64,000 nucleotides of DNA from Halorubrum sp. BOL3-1 (GTDB taxonomy: Archaea > Halobacteriota > Halobacteria > Halobacteriales > Haloferacaceae): positions 3,286,001 through 3,350,000 of the forward strand of contig NZ_CP034692.1 of NCBI RefSeq assembly GCF_004114375.1, written 5' to 3'. The notes below the pieces were generated by a model. That model was not told the DNA's origin and ran no database searches. It worked only from the letters and a program-made list of their open reading frames with translations. A program made the translations under genes and the position numbers. Below, piece after piece: positions 55,460-62,757 of this stretch. Each line of letters begins with the position of its first letter. Within the stretch, counting starts at the first letter, position 1.

Positions 55460-55905
55460 TGCGAATATCGATTGAATGCTCCAACACTTGTAGTTTTCTC
55501 TTATCGGGTCCGCTCTGCGCTCAGTTATATAAAAAAGCCTCCATTATTCAAAAAATAAATAATACGATAGGACAGCAAAATAAAGCCCGATGTTCAGATC
55601 GAACTACCCGAACGAGTTGAATATTTTGTCAACTGTATATGAGTCGGCAGCGGCGTTCCGTCCACGACGACAAGTCGGTAGCCGACATCGAGTTGAGGAT
55701 TCCGCGCCGTCGGCGGCGTCTCTCCGTGTCGTCGACGGTACTCCGTAGAGACCGTAGAAACAGAACGCGCGCTCGGTTGACGGCGGTCGCCCCCGTCCGC
55801 TACGGGTCGGTAAACGCTCGGCCCGGCAGGGGGTGAGTTCTCTTGATCGCCGTCCGCGACCGCGTCCGCGTCGCTCGTGCCCGGGGCCGATCCGGCCGTC
55901 GAGAC
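55460..55905. other. aio promoter region, 446 bp
   Basis: A very AT-rich pocket (55500-55640) holds the best TATA element for the aio operon, TTTTTTATATAAC on the minus strand (55524-55536), about 65-77 nt before ATG 55459. A leader of about 40-50 nt would follow. A second TATA-like sequence (CTGTATATGAG, 55632-55642) faces the other way. The open frame 55639-55836 on the plus strand is Arg/Ser-rich and not believable as a gene. Confidence 0.5.
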
Positions 55906-56235
55906 CTACCGCGTCTCGTCGAGGGCGGCGACGAGCGCCTCCGCCCGCTCGGTGGGCGTGTAGCTCCGCGACCGACCGTCCTTTCGCTTCTCCACGAGTC
56001 CGGCGTCGGCCAGCAGCGTGAGCGCGTGGCTGACGGCGCTGTCGCTGATCGAGACGTGCGGAGTTATCTCGTCGAACCGCAGTCCGCCGTCCGATTCCAC
56101 GAGGAGTCGGACCAGCCGGTAGCGGGTCTCGTAGCCGAACGCGGAGAGGGCCTTCACGTCGACCGCCGTGACCTCGTCGTCGATCACCGCCCCCAGATTG
56201 GGGGTCTCGGACGGGCCCGACGCCGTGTCCGTCAT
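55906..56235 (-). CDS. ArsR-family winged-helix regulator without cysteines
   Basis: A 109-residue ArsR-type regulator: ALSAFGYETRYRLVRLLVES, the recognition region SISDSAVSHALTLLADAGLV and the wing KRKDGRSRSYTPT. It has no cysteine at all, so it cannot sense arsenite by thiolates as classical ArsR does. It is placed between the aio operon and a RidA gene on the same strand and may regulate either. An ACTATACGG element lies about 24-31 nt before ATG 56235. Confidence 0.85.
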   Translation of the reverse strand: MTDTASGPSETPNLGAVIDDEVTAVDVKALSAFGYETRYRLVRLLVESDGGLRFDEITPHVSISDSAVSHALTLLADAGLVEKRKDGRSRSYTPTERAEALVAALDETR

Positions 56236-56283
56236 TATCCGTCGATGAGCGTGCGTCCGTATAGTCGTTGTGTCATCCGCCGA

Positions 56284-56727
56284 TCACTCCTCGGCGGCGA
56301 CCGCGTCGATCCGGACGGCCGCACCGCCGGAGAGCGCACAGACGCCGACGACGCTCCGCGGCGGGAACTCGACGTCCTCGAACCGCTCCTCGTAGACGGC
56401 GTCGACCGTCTCCAGCGCGTCCAAGTCCGTGAGCCGAACCTCGACTTTCACCAGGTCTCCGAGTGTCGCACCCCGGTTTTCGAGCATCGGTTCGAGTCGG
56501 TCGAGACACATCGAGACCTGCGTTTCGACCGGCTCGTCGCTCCTGACGTCGCCGTTGACATCCGGGAGGGCGCCCTGGAAGAAGACCAGGTCGGACTCAC
56601 CGGTGCGCGCGCCGAAGCTCTCGTTTCCGGCGCGCTGTCGTTTGCTCTCACGGCTCGGTCGACTCCCGAGGTCGGCAGTCGTCTCGTCGCTCGTTTCCGC
56701 CCGTATCTCCCGTGTGGTCTGAGACAT
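56284..56727 (-). CDS. RidA/YjgF-family protein (paralogue 2)
   Basis: A 147-residue RidA-family protein with the same layout as the gene at 50937-51392: MSQTTRE start, acidic extension, DLVFFQGALPDVNGDVRSDE, VEVRLTDLDALETVDAVYEE and PPRSVVGVCALSGGAAVRID. The two share long blocks (SDL-FF-G-LP; PPRSVVGVC) and are clearly duplicates. It stands 49 nt from the ArsR gene, on the same strand. The role in an arsenic island is unknown. Confidence 0.83.
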   Translation of the reverse strand: MSQTTREIRAETSDETTADLGSRPSRESKRQRAGNESFGARTGESDLVFFQGALPDVNGDVRSDEPVETQVSMCLDRLEPMLENRGATLGDLVKVEVRLTDLDALETVDAVYEERFEDVEFPPRSVVGVCALSGGAAVRIDAVAAEE

Positions 56728-56810
56728 GTCGTTCGGTCGTTAGTCGGCGGTCGGTCGTTTTTCGAGGCGGTCCGAGCGTCGCGACGGAACGCGACGGAGG
56801 CCGCGACGGC

Positions 56811-57110
56811 TCAGCAGGTCGCGCACGTCGCCGGGTCGACGCAGTCGTACGTCTTCCCCGCCACGATCTGGGAGTACCGTTCACTCGACGAGTCGGCCGA
56901 TTCGACCGTCTGCGAGTCGGTTTCCATTCCGTCCGTGGCCGCGTACACTCCCGTTCCGGGCTGAGTGCTGGTGATCGCGTACAGTCCGTCCTGACTCGTT
57001 CGGACCCCAGAATAGGTGCTCTGTCGAGTCGTTTCGTCGCTCGTGACGTCGTCCAGAGCGCCGAACGGCTTCCGAACGAACGCCAGCAGTTTGGCCTTCA
57101 TCATCAACAT
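56811..57110 (-). CDS. Small protein with Cys-rich C-terminus
   Basis: A 99-residue protein not recognised. The N-terminus is basic/hydrophobic (MMKAKLLAFVRKPFGALDDV), then a Ser/Thr/Gly-rich middle (TRQSTYSGVRTSQDGLYAIT), then the last residues YDCVDPATCATC with Cys at spacing C-x5-C-x2-C at the very end. The abundance of Thr/Ser and the terminal Cys block recall precursor peptides, but no modifying enzyme is near. The start is one of three ATGs (57110, 57104, 57101); very AT-rich TATA-like DNA lies right upstream. It is divergent from the HTH-10 gene. Confidence 0.6.
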   Translation of the reverse strand: MLMMKAKLLAFVRKPFGALDDVTSDETTRQSTYSGVRTSQDGLYAITSTQPGTGVYAATDGMETDSQTVESADSSSERYSQIVAGKTYDCVDPATCATC

Positions 57111-57209
57111 TACGATTAAATATATATTCATATATCTCTTCTGAACTCGCGGGGTCGCGCCGCGAGAATCGCCGACACGTATTTGCGGGAGAACCGTCGA
57201 CGTCCACAC

Positions 57210-57884
57210 ATGACCGCGAGGGACGACGCCCCCGAGGCCGGGGAGACGGACGACGGCGCGACGCGACGCCTGTACGTCGAGTTCGAGGTCGAACCGTCGC
57301 CTTCGACCGGTTGTCCGCTGAGCGGGTTCGAGCGGGACGTCGCGGAGGTGCGCCAACAGCGGACCGGCGACCGGTGTCACACCGACCTGACGCTCTCTTC
57401 CGACGACTGCGGCTGTGCGGACGACGACTGTACCGAGGTCGTCCACGCGGCGAGCGCGGTCGAGGACCGCTGTCCGTGCGCGGTGTTCAGCGAGCACGGT
57501 TGCGTTCCGCGGATCACCGGGACCGACGGCGACGACGTCGTCATTGAGACGTACTTGCCCGACCGGGACGTGTTGACCGACCTCGTCGACGACCTGAGAG
57601 CGGTCGTCGACGGGATCTCGCTGCGGCGGCTGAAGCGGATCGGCTCCCTCGAACGCGAGGAATCGCGAGCCGGCGTGACCCTCGATCTCTTCGAACTGAC
57701 CGAGAAACAGCGCGAGGCGGCCGCTACCGCCGTCGCCGCCGGATACTACTCGCGGCCCCGAGAGGCGGACTTAGAGGAGCTCTCCGCGGATCTCGGGATC
57801 TCGAAGTCGGCGCTGTCGCAGCGACTGACCGCGGTCGAGTCCAAGCTCGCGACGTCCGCGTTCGCGCGGGTGACCGCCGACTGA
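57210..57884 (+). CDS. HTH-10 (bat-type) regulator with Cys-rich N-terminal domain
   Basis: A 224-residue regulator. The N-terminal half has many cysteines (GCPLSGF; DRCHTDLTLSSDDCGCADDD; RCPCAVFSEHGC), likely a metal- or thiol-based sensor. The C-terminal bacterio-opsin-activator HTH (about 163-215) reads LTEKQREAAATAVAAGYYSR and LSADLGISKSALSQRLTAVE. It resembles DmsR, the DMSO-respiration regulator of Haloferax, in domain layout. ATG 57210 has a CGTATTTG element about 25-33 nt upstream. Probably senses arsenite, redox state or another thiol-active signal for the flanking operons. Confidence 0.85.
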   Translation: MTARDDAPEAGETDDGATRRLYVEFEVEPSPSTGCPLSGFERDVAEVRQQRTGDRCHTDLTLSSDDCGCADDDCTEVVHAASAVEDRCPCAVFSEHGCVPRITGTDGDDVVIETYLPDRDVLTDLVDDLRAVVDGISLRRLKRIGSLEREESRAGVTLDLFELTEKQREAAATAVAAGYYSRPREADLEELSADLGISKSALSQRLTAVESKLATSAFARVTAD

Positions 57885-57980
57885 TCTGCCGCCGAGACCG
57901 GTTGTAGCCGGGTCGTTTCACCATTGACCGGGGAGGGGTATCGACCCGAAGATAATAGATGAACAATTATACAAGCTATG

Positions 57981-57997
57981 TAACGTTCGAAACGTTA
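57981..57997. promoter_or_regulatory. Perfect 7-bp inverted repeat (candidate operator)
   Basis: TAACGTT, spacer CGA, AACGTTA. It is within AT-rich DNA about 100 nt after the first HTH-10 gene and about 640 nt before the second one. HTH-10 proteins are known to bind upstream of respiratory operons, but no link to this site can be shown. Confidence 0.4.
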
Positions 57998-58175
57998 ATC
58001 TCCCGCAGAATTATTCACTTCTACCACGAAAAAGATCGTAATAAAATATGTAACGGAACTCTAGCATGACACATCAGCGACGAATACCGGGACCGATCGG
58101 ACGAACGACGGCCGAAACGGCGGCGAGGTCGCCTCCGTCGGAACTCAGGACGGGGACGACGACGGCGGGTGAGCA

Positions 58176-58232
58176 ATGAACCCGTACGTGGCCGAGGTCA
58201 TCGGAACCGCGATCCTCATCGAGTCCGGCTGA
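58176..58232 (+). pseudogene. Stub of an aquaporin/MIP gene (first 18 codons)
   Basis: ATG 58176 opens MNPYVAEVIGTAILIESG then stop. The words AEVIGTAILI match the conserved first helix of MIP-family channels (AE-x-x-GTAxLxLLG), and the frame stops where LLG(N/D)G would continue. Aquaglyceroporins occur in ars operons as arsenite channels, so a deletion of a former channel gene is plausible. The match is very short. Confidence 0.35.
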
Positions 58233-58237
58233 GTGAG

Positions 58238-58636
58238 TCACTCGCGCTGGTCGAACCGGGTCATCGAGCGGTCCTCGCGGTCCATTCCCTCGACCACGCG
58301 TCGGACGATGGTGGCCTCGGCGCCGTGGAGGCGCTGTGACACCGCGGACTTAGAGACGTCGAACTCGGCGGCGAGATCCGAGAGCGTCGCTTCCCGCGGG
58401 TCGGAGTAGTACCCGGCTTCGACCGCTCGAAGCAGCGTCTGACGCTGTACCGCGGTCAGCTCTGCGGGATCGACCGGAACCGCCGACCTCTCCTCGTCGC
58501 TGACGTCGCGGACCCGTGCTCCGTCGACGTCGAGTTCCGCGATTTCGCCTAACACGGCCGCGATGTCGGCGTCCGGATCGATCTCTATGGAAATCGTGTG
58601 CCCGCCGTCGCGCTCGCTCGCGTCGTTCGTGCCCAT
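58238..58636 (-). CDS. HTH-10 (bat-type) short regulator
   Basis: A 132-residue regulator related to the one at 57210 but without the Cys-rich domain. The HTH part is LTAVQRQTLLRAVEAGYYSD and LAAEFDVSKSAVSQRLHGAE; the N-terminal part (GHTISIEIDPDADIAAVLGE) is short and acidic. ATG 58636 is preferred to 58678. It is divergent from the plus-strand oxidoreductase operon, so control of that operon is the simplest guess. Confidence 0.82.
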   Translation of the reverse strand: MGTNDASERDGGHTISIEIDPDADIAAVLGEIAELDVDGARVRDVSDEERSAVPVDPAELTAVQRQTLLRAVEAGYYSDPREATLSDLAAEFDVSKSAVSQRLHGAEATIVRRVVEGMDREDRSMTRFDQRE

Positions 58637-58899
58637 CGGTATGTCCGAGTTACTTAAATTACATATCGAAAGAATCAAACAGATTCTGATAAACTATGTA
58701 GGTTATTAAATATCCAGAGAGAGTCGCGGGGGCACCGCTTGCTCCGGAGCGCGACTCTCGGACGACGCGGTGTGCCCTCGTCGGAATCGTTCCGCAGACC
58801 GGTCGCTACGAGGTTCACCGTCCGGGAATCTCGGATGATACTTAAATGACTGTAATATACAGGAATACTCATTGGGTGACCGGGACGCAACCCATAGAT

Positions 58900-59145
58900 A
58901 TGCGTCGTGACCACGAGGCTCCGCCCGACATCGACGACGACGAGTTCGACGGCTGGGCCGAAGACCAGCTCGGCGACGTCGAGTACGACACGGAACTCGG
59001 CAAAGAGATGGGAAAAGACGCCATCCGCCTCGCTCGCGGCGAGATGGACGAAGAGGAGTTCCACGAGAAGTACCACGAGCAGGTGAAAGACGAGTTCGGC
59101 GCCGACGACCGGCCGACGAAACCGGAGGGATTCGACGATGAGTAG
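58900..59145 (+). CDS. Small acidic protein of molybdo-oxidoreductase operons
   Basis: An 81-residue protein, strongly acidic (EAPPDIDDDEFDGWAEDQLG; EYDTELGKEMGKDAIRLARG; DEEEFHEKYHEQVKDEFGAD). It resembles the small '4Fe-4S ferredoxin N-terminal domain' proteins that head haloarchaeal Mo-enzyme operons, though it has no Cys. It may be a maturation or assembly factor. It overlaps the catalytic subunit by 8 nt, and AT-rich TATA-like sites (GATACTTAAATG; TAATATAC) are upstream. Confidence 0.72.
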   Translation: MRRDHEAPPDIDDDEFDGWAEDQLGDVEYDTELGKEMGKDAIRLARGEMDEEEFHEKYHEQVKDEFGADDRPTKPEGFDDE

Positions 59146-61876
59146 CGACGGACTCGACCTGACGAGGCGGGACGCGCTGAAGGCCGGCGGCGTCGCGGCC
59201 GCGGCGCTGGGGATCGGCGGCAGCGCGTCGTTCCTGCGGGAGGCCGAAGCGCAGTCGACCAGCCTGGAGTACGAGGAGGTACCGACCGCCTGCTGGATCG
59301 GCAAGCAGGACTGCGGGGCGGTCGCCAAGAAGGTCGGCAACCGCGTCGTCAAGTACGAGGGCCATCCCGACGACCCGCGCACGGAGGGGTCGCTCTGTCC
59401 GAAGGGCCAAGCCCAGATCGAACAGGTCTACAGCCCGTACCGGATCAAGGCCCCGCTCAAGCGGACGAACGACAAGGGCCAGTTCGGTGAGTTCCAAGAG
59501 ATCAGCTGGGAGCAGGCGATGGACGAGATCGGCGAGGACCTGAAGGGGAAACTCGAAGACGACCCCCGCCGGGTCGTCTTCCAGGTCGGCCGGAAGAAAT
59601 CGCCGCAGTGGCAGGAAGACGCCTGGGTGACCGGCACGAGCGACAAGTACGGCAGCATGGAGAAGTACGGTCACGGCGCGACCTGTTCCGACTCGGGGTA
59701 CCGCGCCCAGGAGCTGATGTTCGCCACGCACGGCGTCTCCGAGACCGACTTCGAGAACTGCCAGTACTACATCGGCTGGGGACACAACGTCTCTCAGGGC
59801 GGCGGTGCCCATATGTGTCAGATCACGTGGCCGAAACAGGTCGCCGACGCCCGCGACGACCAGGGGATGGAGAGCGTCTCCATCGACCCGCAGCGGCGTA
59901 ACTCCGGACCCTACACCGACACGTGGCTCCCGATCGAGCCGGGGACGGACATGGCCTTCTGGCTGGCGTTCAACAGCGTGCTCGTCGAGAACGGGTACAT
60001 CGACGAGGAGTACCTGACGACCGCGACCAACGCGCCGTGCCTCGTCGCCACCGAAGGCGGAGAAGAGGGCCACATTCTCCGAACCGACGACGCCGAAGAC
60101 CCCGGCGAGGAGTACACGTGGGCCGACGGCGAACTCGTCTGGGACGAGGCGGCCGGCGAGGCGGTCGCACACGAGGAGGCGTCGTCGCCGGAGAACGTCG
60201 CGCTGCGCGGTACCTACGAGGTCGACGGCGTCGAGGCGCGTCCGGCCTTCGACCTCTACCTCGATCAGGTCTCTCAGTACGACCCCGAGTGGGCCGCCGA
60301 GATCACCGACCTCGAAGCCGACGAAATCGAACAGACCGCCCTCGACTGGGGCGAGAACGCCGAGATCGGTGCGACGGTCGAACGGAACGGCATCGAGATC
60401 CCCTACCGGCCGGTGGGGATACACGGCTACCACGTCGCCCAGCAGGAGATGGGCGTTCAGACGACGATGGCCCAGTACCACGCCGCGATGCTTGTCGGTG
60501 CGGTCGACGTGGTCGGCTCAACGCGCGTCCGGAAGGGCAAGTACGCCGAGCCGCAGGACTACCGCCAGCCGTTCCGCGACCAGGCGTTCCACCCCGAGAA
60601 GATCACGCCGGACCCGGACGGGCCGTCGCTGGGCGGGAGCATGTTCCACCCCATCGACTCGACGGCCTACTCCCAGAGCCACGTCAGCCAGACCAACCCC
60701 GACAAGTACAATCTCCCCTACGAGCCGGAGGAGATGGCGTGGATCGTCCAGATGGCCAACCCGGTTCACTCGGCGCCCCAGACCGACACGGTCATCGAAA
60801 GCATGAGCAGCGTCGACACGACCGTCGTCGTCGACCCGTGGATGAGCGCGACCGCCGACGTCGCCGCCGACTACGTGCTGCCCGCGGCGACCGCCGACAA
60901 GCTCCAGGGGCCGACCGGCGGCTGGAACGGCTACGCCGACATCGAACACATCCGGTTCCCCTCGATGGACCCGCTGTGGGACAGCAAGCCCGACGCGGAG
61001 ATCTTCATCCAGATGGCGAAGGCGGTCGACGCCTACGAGGAGTACGTCCTCGACATCAACTCCGAACTCGGGCTCGACGGGACCGAGTACGCGTACTCGG
61101 GCGCCGACGAGGCCCCCGACGACCCGAGCGAGTTCCTCAGGGACGGCCTCGACCGCTGGGCGAAGACGAAGGGTAAGGACCTCGACTGGTTCCGCGAGGG
61201 GAACGTCATCACCAACGAGTGGGAGGTCGGCGACGGCAACCGCTACGCCTACACGTGGGGGATGGACAACGGCTACGGCGAGTTCAACCCCTACGACGCC
61301 AAACACGAGTTCTACAGCGAGACGCTGTTCCGGCTCGGCGAGCGCGTCGACGAGCTGTTCGCCGACTCGAAGTTCGACGACCCGGAGGCGGAGTTCCCGT
61401 ACTTACAGGATTACACCGCCTTCCCGACCTGGCGCCAGCCGACGATGTACGACTCGCCCGGCGAGTACGACCTGACCCTGTTCAGCTGGCACCAGATCGA
61501 GCACAAGCAGTCGCGGACGAGCACGAACAAGCTGCTCAACGAGATCGCGCCGGCCTCGTCGATCCGGCTGAACCCCGAAGACGCCGAGCGGATCGGTGTC
61601 GAGACCGGCGACGAGGTGACGATCGAGACCCACAACGCCCAGACCGGCGAGACGTACACCGCCGAGGGCGTCGTGATGATTCAGGATGGGATTAAACTCG
61701 GTTCCCTGGGCCTTCCGGCCCACCACGGGACCTGGAAAGACAGCGTGACGGAGGCCCTCGACGAGGGGCCGCACTGTAACACGATCCTTCCCAGCGGCCC
61801 GGGCTACCTCGGCCTCGACAACGGCCAGGCGTTCCAGGTCCGTGCGAAGGTCGAACCCGACGGAGGTGACGACTGA
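59138..61876 (+). CDS. Molybdopterin oxidoreductase catalytic subunit, Arr/Psr type (candidate arsenate or related reductase)
   Basis: A 912-residue Mo/W-bisPGD enzyme. A Tat signal opens it (TRRDALKAGGVAAAALGIGG). The first Fe-S motif is C52-x2-G55-x3-C59-x27-C87: the spacing of ArrA-type enzymes with Gly where the second Cys should be. The likely Mo ligand is C183 in HGATCSDSGY. Later pterin-binding blocks (YIGWGHNVSQGGGAHMCQ; IGVETGDEVTIETHN) are intact. With the following B and C subunits it forms a CISM complex on the outer face of the membrane. Substrate could be arsenate, polysulfide or another oxyanion. The arsenic neighbourhood favours arsenate respiration, but this is not shown by the sequence. 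Confidence 0.85.
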   Translation: MSSDGLDLTRRDALKAGGVAAAALGIGGSASFLREAEAQSTSLEYEEVPTACWIGKQDCGAVAKKVGNRVVKYEGHPDDPRTEGSLCPKGQAQIEQVYSPYRIKAPLKRTNDKGQFGEFQEISWEQAMDEIGEDLKGKLEDDPRRVVFQVGRKKSPQWQEDAWVTGTSDKYGSMEKYGHGATCSDSGYRAQELMFATHGVSETDFENCQYYIGWGHNVSQGGGAHMCQITWPKQVADARDDQGMESVSIDPQRRNSGPYTDTWLPIEPGTDMAFWLAFNSVLVENGYIDEEYLTTATNAPCLVATEGGEEGHILRTDDAEDPGEEYTWADGELVWDEAAGEAVAHEEASSPENVALRGTYEVDGVEARPAFDLYLDQVSQYDPEWAAEITDLEADEIEQTALDWGENAEIGATVERNGIEIPYRPVGIHGYHVAQQEMGVQTTMAQYHAAMLVGAVDVVGSTRVRKGKYAEPQDYRQPFRDQAFHPEKITPDPDGPSLGGSMFHPIDSTAYSQSHVSQTNPDKYNLPYEPEEMAWIVQMANPVHSAPQTDTVIESMSSVDTTVVVDPWMSATADVAADYVLPAATADKLQGPTGGWNGYADIEHIRFPSMDPLWDSKPDAEIFIQMAKAVDAYEEYVLDINSELGLDGTEYAYSGADEAPDDPSEFLRDGLDRWAKTKGKDLDWFREGNVITNEWEVGDGNRYAYTWGMDNGYGEFNPYDAKHEFYSETLFRLGERVDELFADSKFDDPEAEFPYLQDYTAFPTWRQPTMYDSPGEYDLTLFSWHQIEHKQSRTSTNKLLNEIAPASSIRLNPEDAERIGVETGDEVTIETHNAQTGETYTAEGVVMIQDGIKLGSLGLPAHHGTWKDSVTEALDEGPHCNTILPSGPGYLGLDNGQAFQVRAKVEPDGGDD

Positions 61877-62757
61877 TGACACAACTCGGCATGGCGATCG
61901 ACTTGGAGCGATGTTACGGCTGCCGGGCCTGTATGGAGGCCTGTAAGGTCGAGAACAGCACGCCTCGCGGGGCGTTCTGGATGCACGTCTTCCGCTTCGA
62001 GGAGGGCGAGTATCCCGACACCGAACAGACCAACATGCCCCGGCCGTGCCAGCACTGCTCGGAGCCGTCGTGTGCGTCGGCCTGTCCGACCTCGGCGCGG
62101 TTCAAACGCGAGGAGGACGGCATCGTCCTCACCGACTACGACCGCTGTATCGGCTGCCGGTACTGCGAGATCGGCTGCCCGTACGGCGTCAACTACGCGC
62201 AGTTCGAACACCCCGAAGACGCCCAGTACGGGTACGGCTCCGAATCGGACGAGCACAACGGCGACGACACCCACGGCTCGGGCACCTTCGCGGAGGCGCT
62301 CGGCGACGAAGCGCCCGGCGAGGGTAAGCCGCCGTGGCACGACCCGATCCACGATAAGCCCGTCGAGCCGCGGGGGACGCAGATGTCCGGCCCGCAGCCG
62401 GAGGGCGTGATGAGCAAGTGTACGATGTGCGCGCACCGGCAGGACAACCCGGAACGCGGCCAAGAGGGGACGACCGCCTGCGCGCAGACCTGTCCCGTCG
62501 ACGCGATCAAGTTCGGCGACATGGAGGACCCCGAAAGCGATCCCAACCAGCACCTCGAAGACAAGTCCTCGTCGTCGACGTTCAAGCTGCTCGAGGACCG
62601 CGGCACCGAGCCGAACGTCGTCTACATCGGCGACGAGCCGGGCGATGACGCCCGCACTATCGAGGACGCGGACACGTTCAAAGACCCGCAGGAGGCCATC
62701 GAGATCGAGAAGAACCCGCCCGAGAGCCGCTCAACCGACGTGGAGGTGGGCCAATGA
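61876..62757 (+). CDS. Electron-transfer subunit with four [4Fe-4S] sites (DmsB/PsrB/ArrB type)
   Basis: A 293-residue ferredoxin-like subunit. Cys clusters: CYGCRACMEACK, CQHCSEPSCASACP, CIGCRYCEIGCPYG and CTMCAHR...ACAQTCP, four [4Fe-4S] centres. A Gly/Asp-rich insert (about 120-165) is haloarchaeal. It has no own Tat signal and would be exported with the catalytic subunit. Its ATG shares one base with the catalytic subunit's stop (TGATG), and its stop overlaps the membrane subunit (ATGA). Confidence 0.93.
   Translation: MTQLGMAIDLERCYGCRACMEACKVENSTPRGAFWMHVFRFEEGEYPDTEQTNMPRPCQHCSEPSCASACPTSARFKREEDGIVLTDYDRCIGCRYCEIGCPYGVNYAQFEHPEDAQYGYGSESDEHNGDDTHGSGTFAEALGDEAPGEGKPPWHDPIHDKPVEPRGTQMSGPQPEGVMSKCTMCAHRQDNPERGQEGTTACAQTCPVDAIKFGDMEDPESDPNQHLEDKSSSSTFKLLEDRGTEPNVVYIGDEPGDDARTIEDADTFKDPQEAIEIEKNPPESRSTDVEVGQ

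Larger units (their letters stand above)
57885..58237. other. 353-bp AT-rich control region between the two HTH-10 genes
   Basis: Contains a perfect inverted repeat TAACGTT-CGA-AACGTTA (57981-57997), the word AATAGATGAACA (57954-57965) that recurs at the RidA paralogue 1 promoter (51393-51404), and a repeated TATGTAACG. The right half holds an aquaporin-like stub (58176-58232). No full gene is present. Confidence 0.5.

Noticed and set aside
55639..55836. 65-codon frame after a TATA-like sequence upstream of aioB
   Set aside because: Arg/Ser-rich with no conserved pattern; likely spacer DNA.
58706..60481. 591-codon open frame on the minus strand opposite the Mo-enzyme gene
   Set aside because: Shadow of the catalytic subunit; Arg/Val-rich and no recognisable motif.
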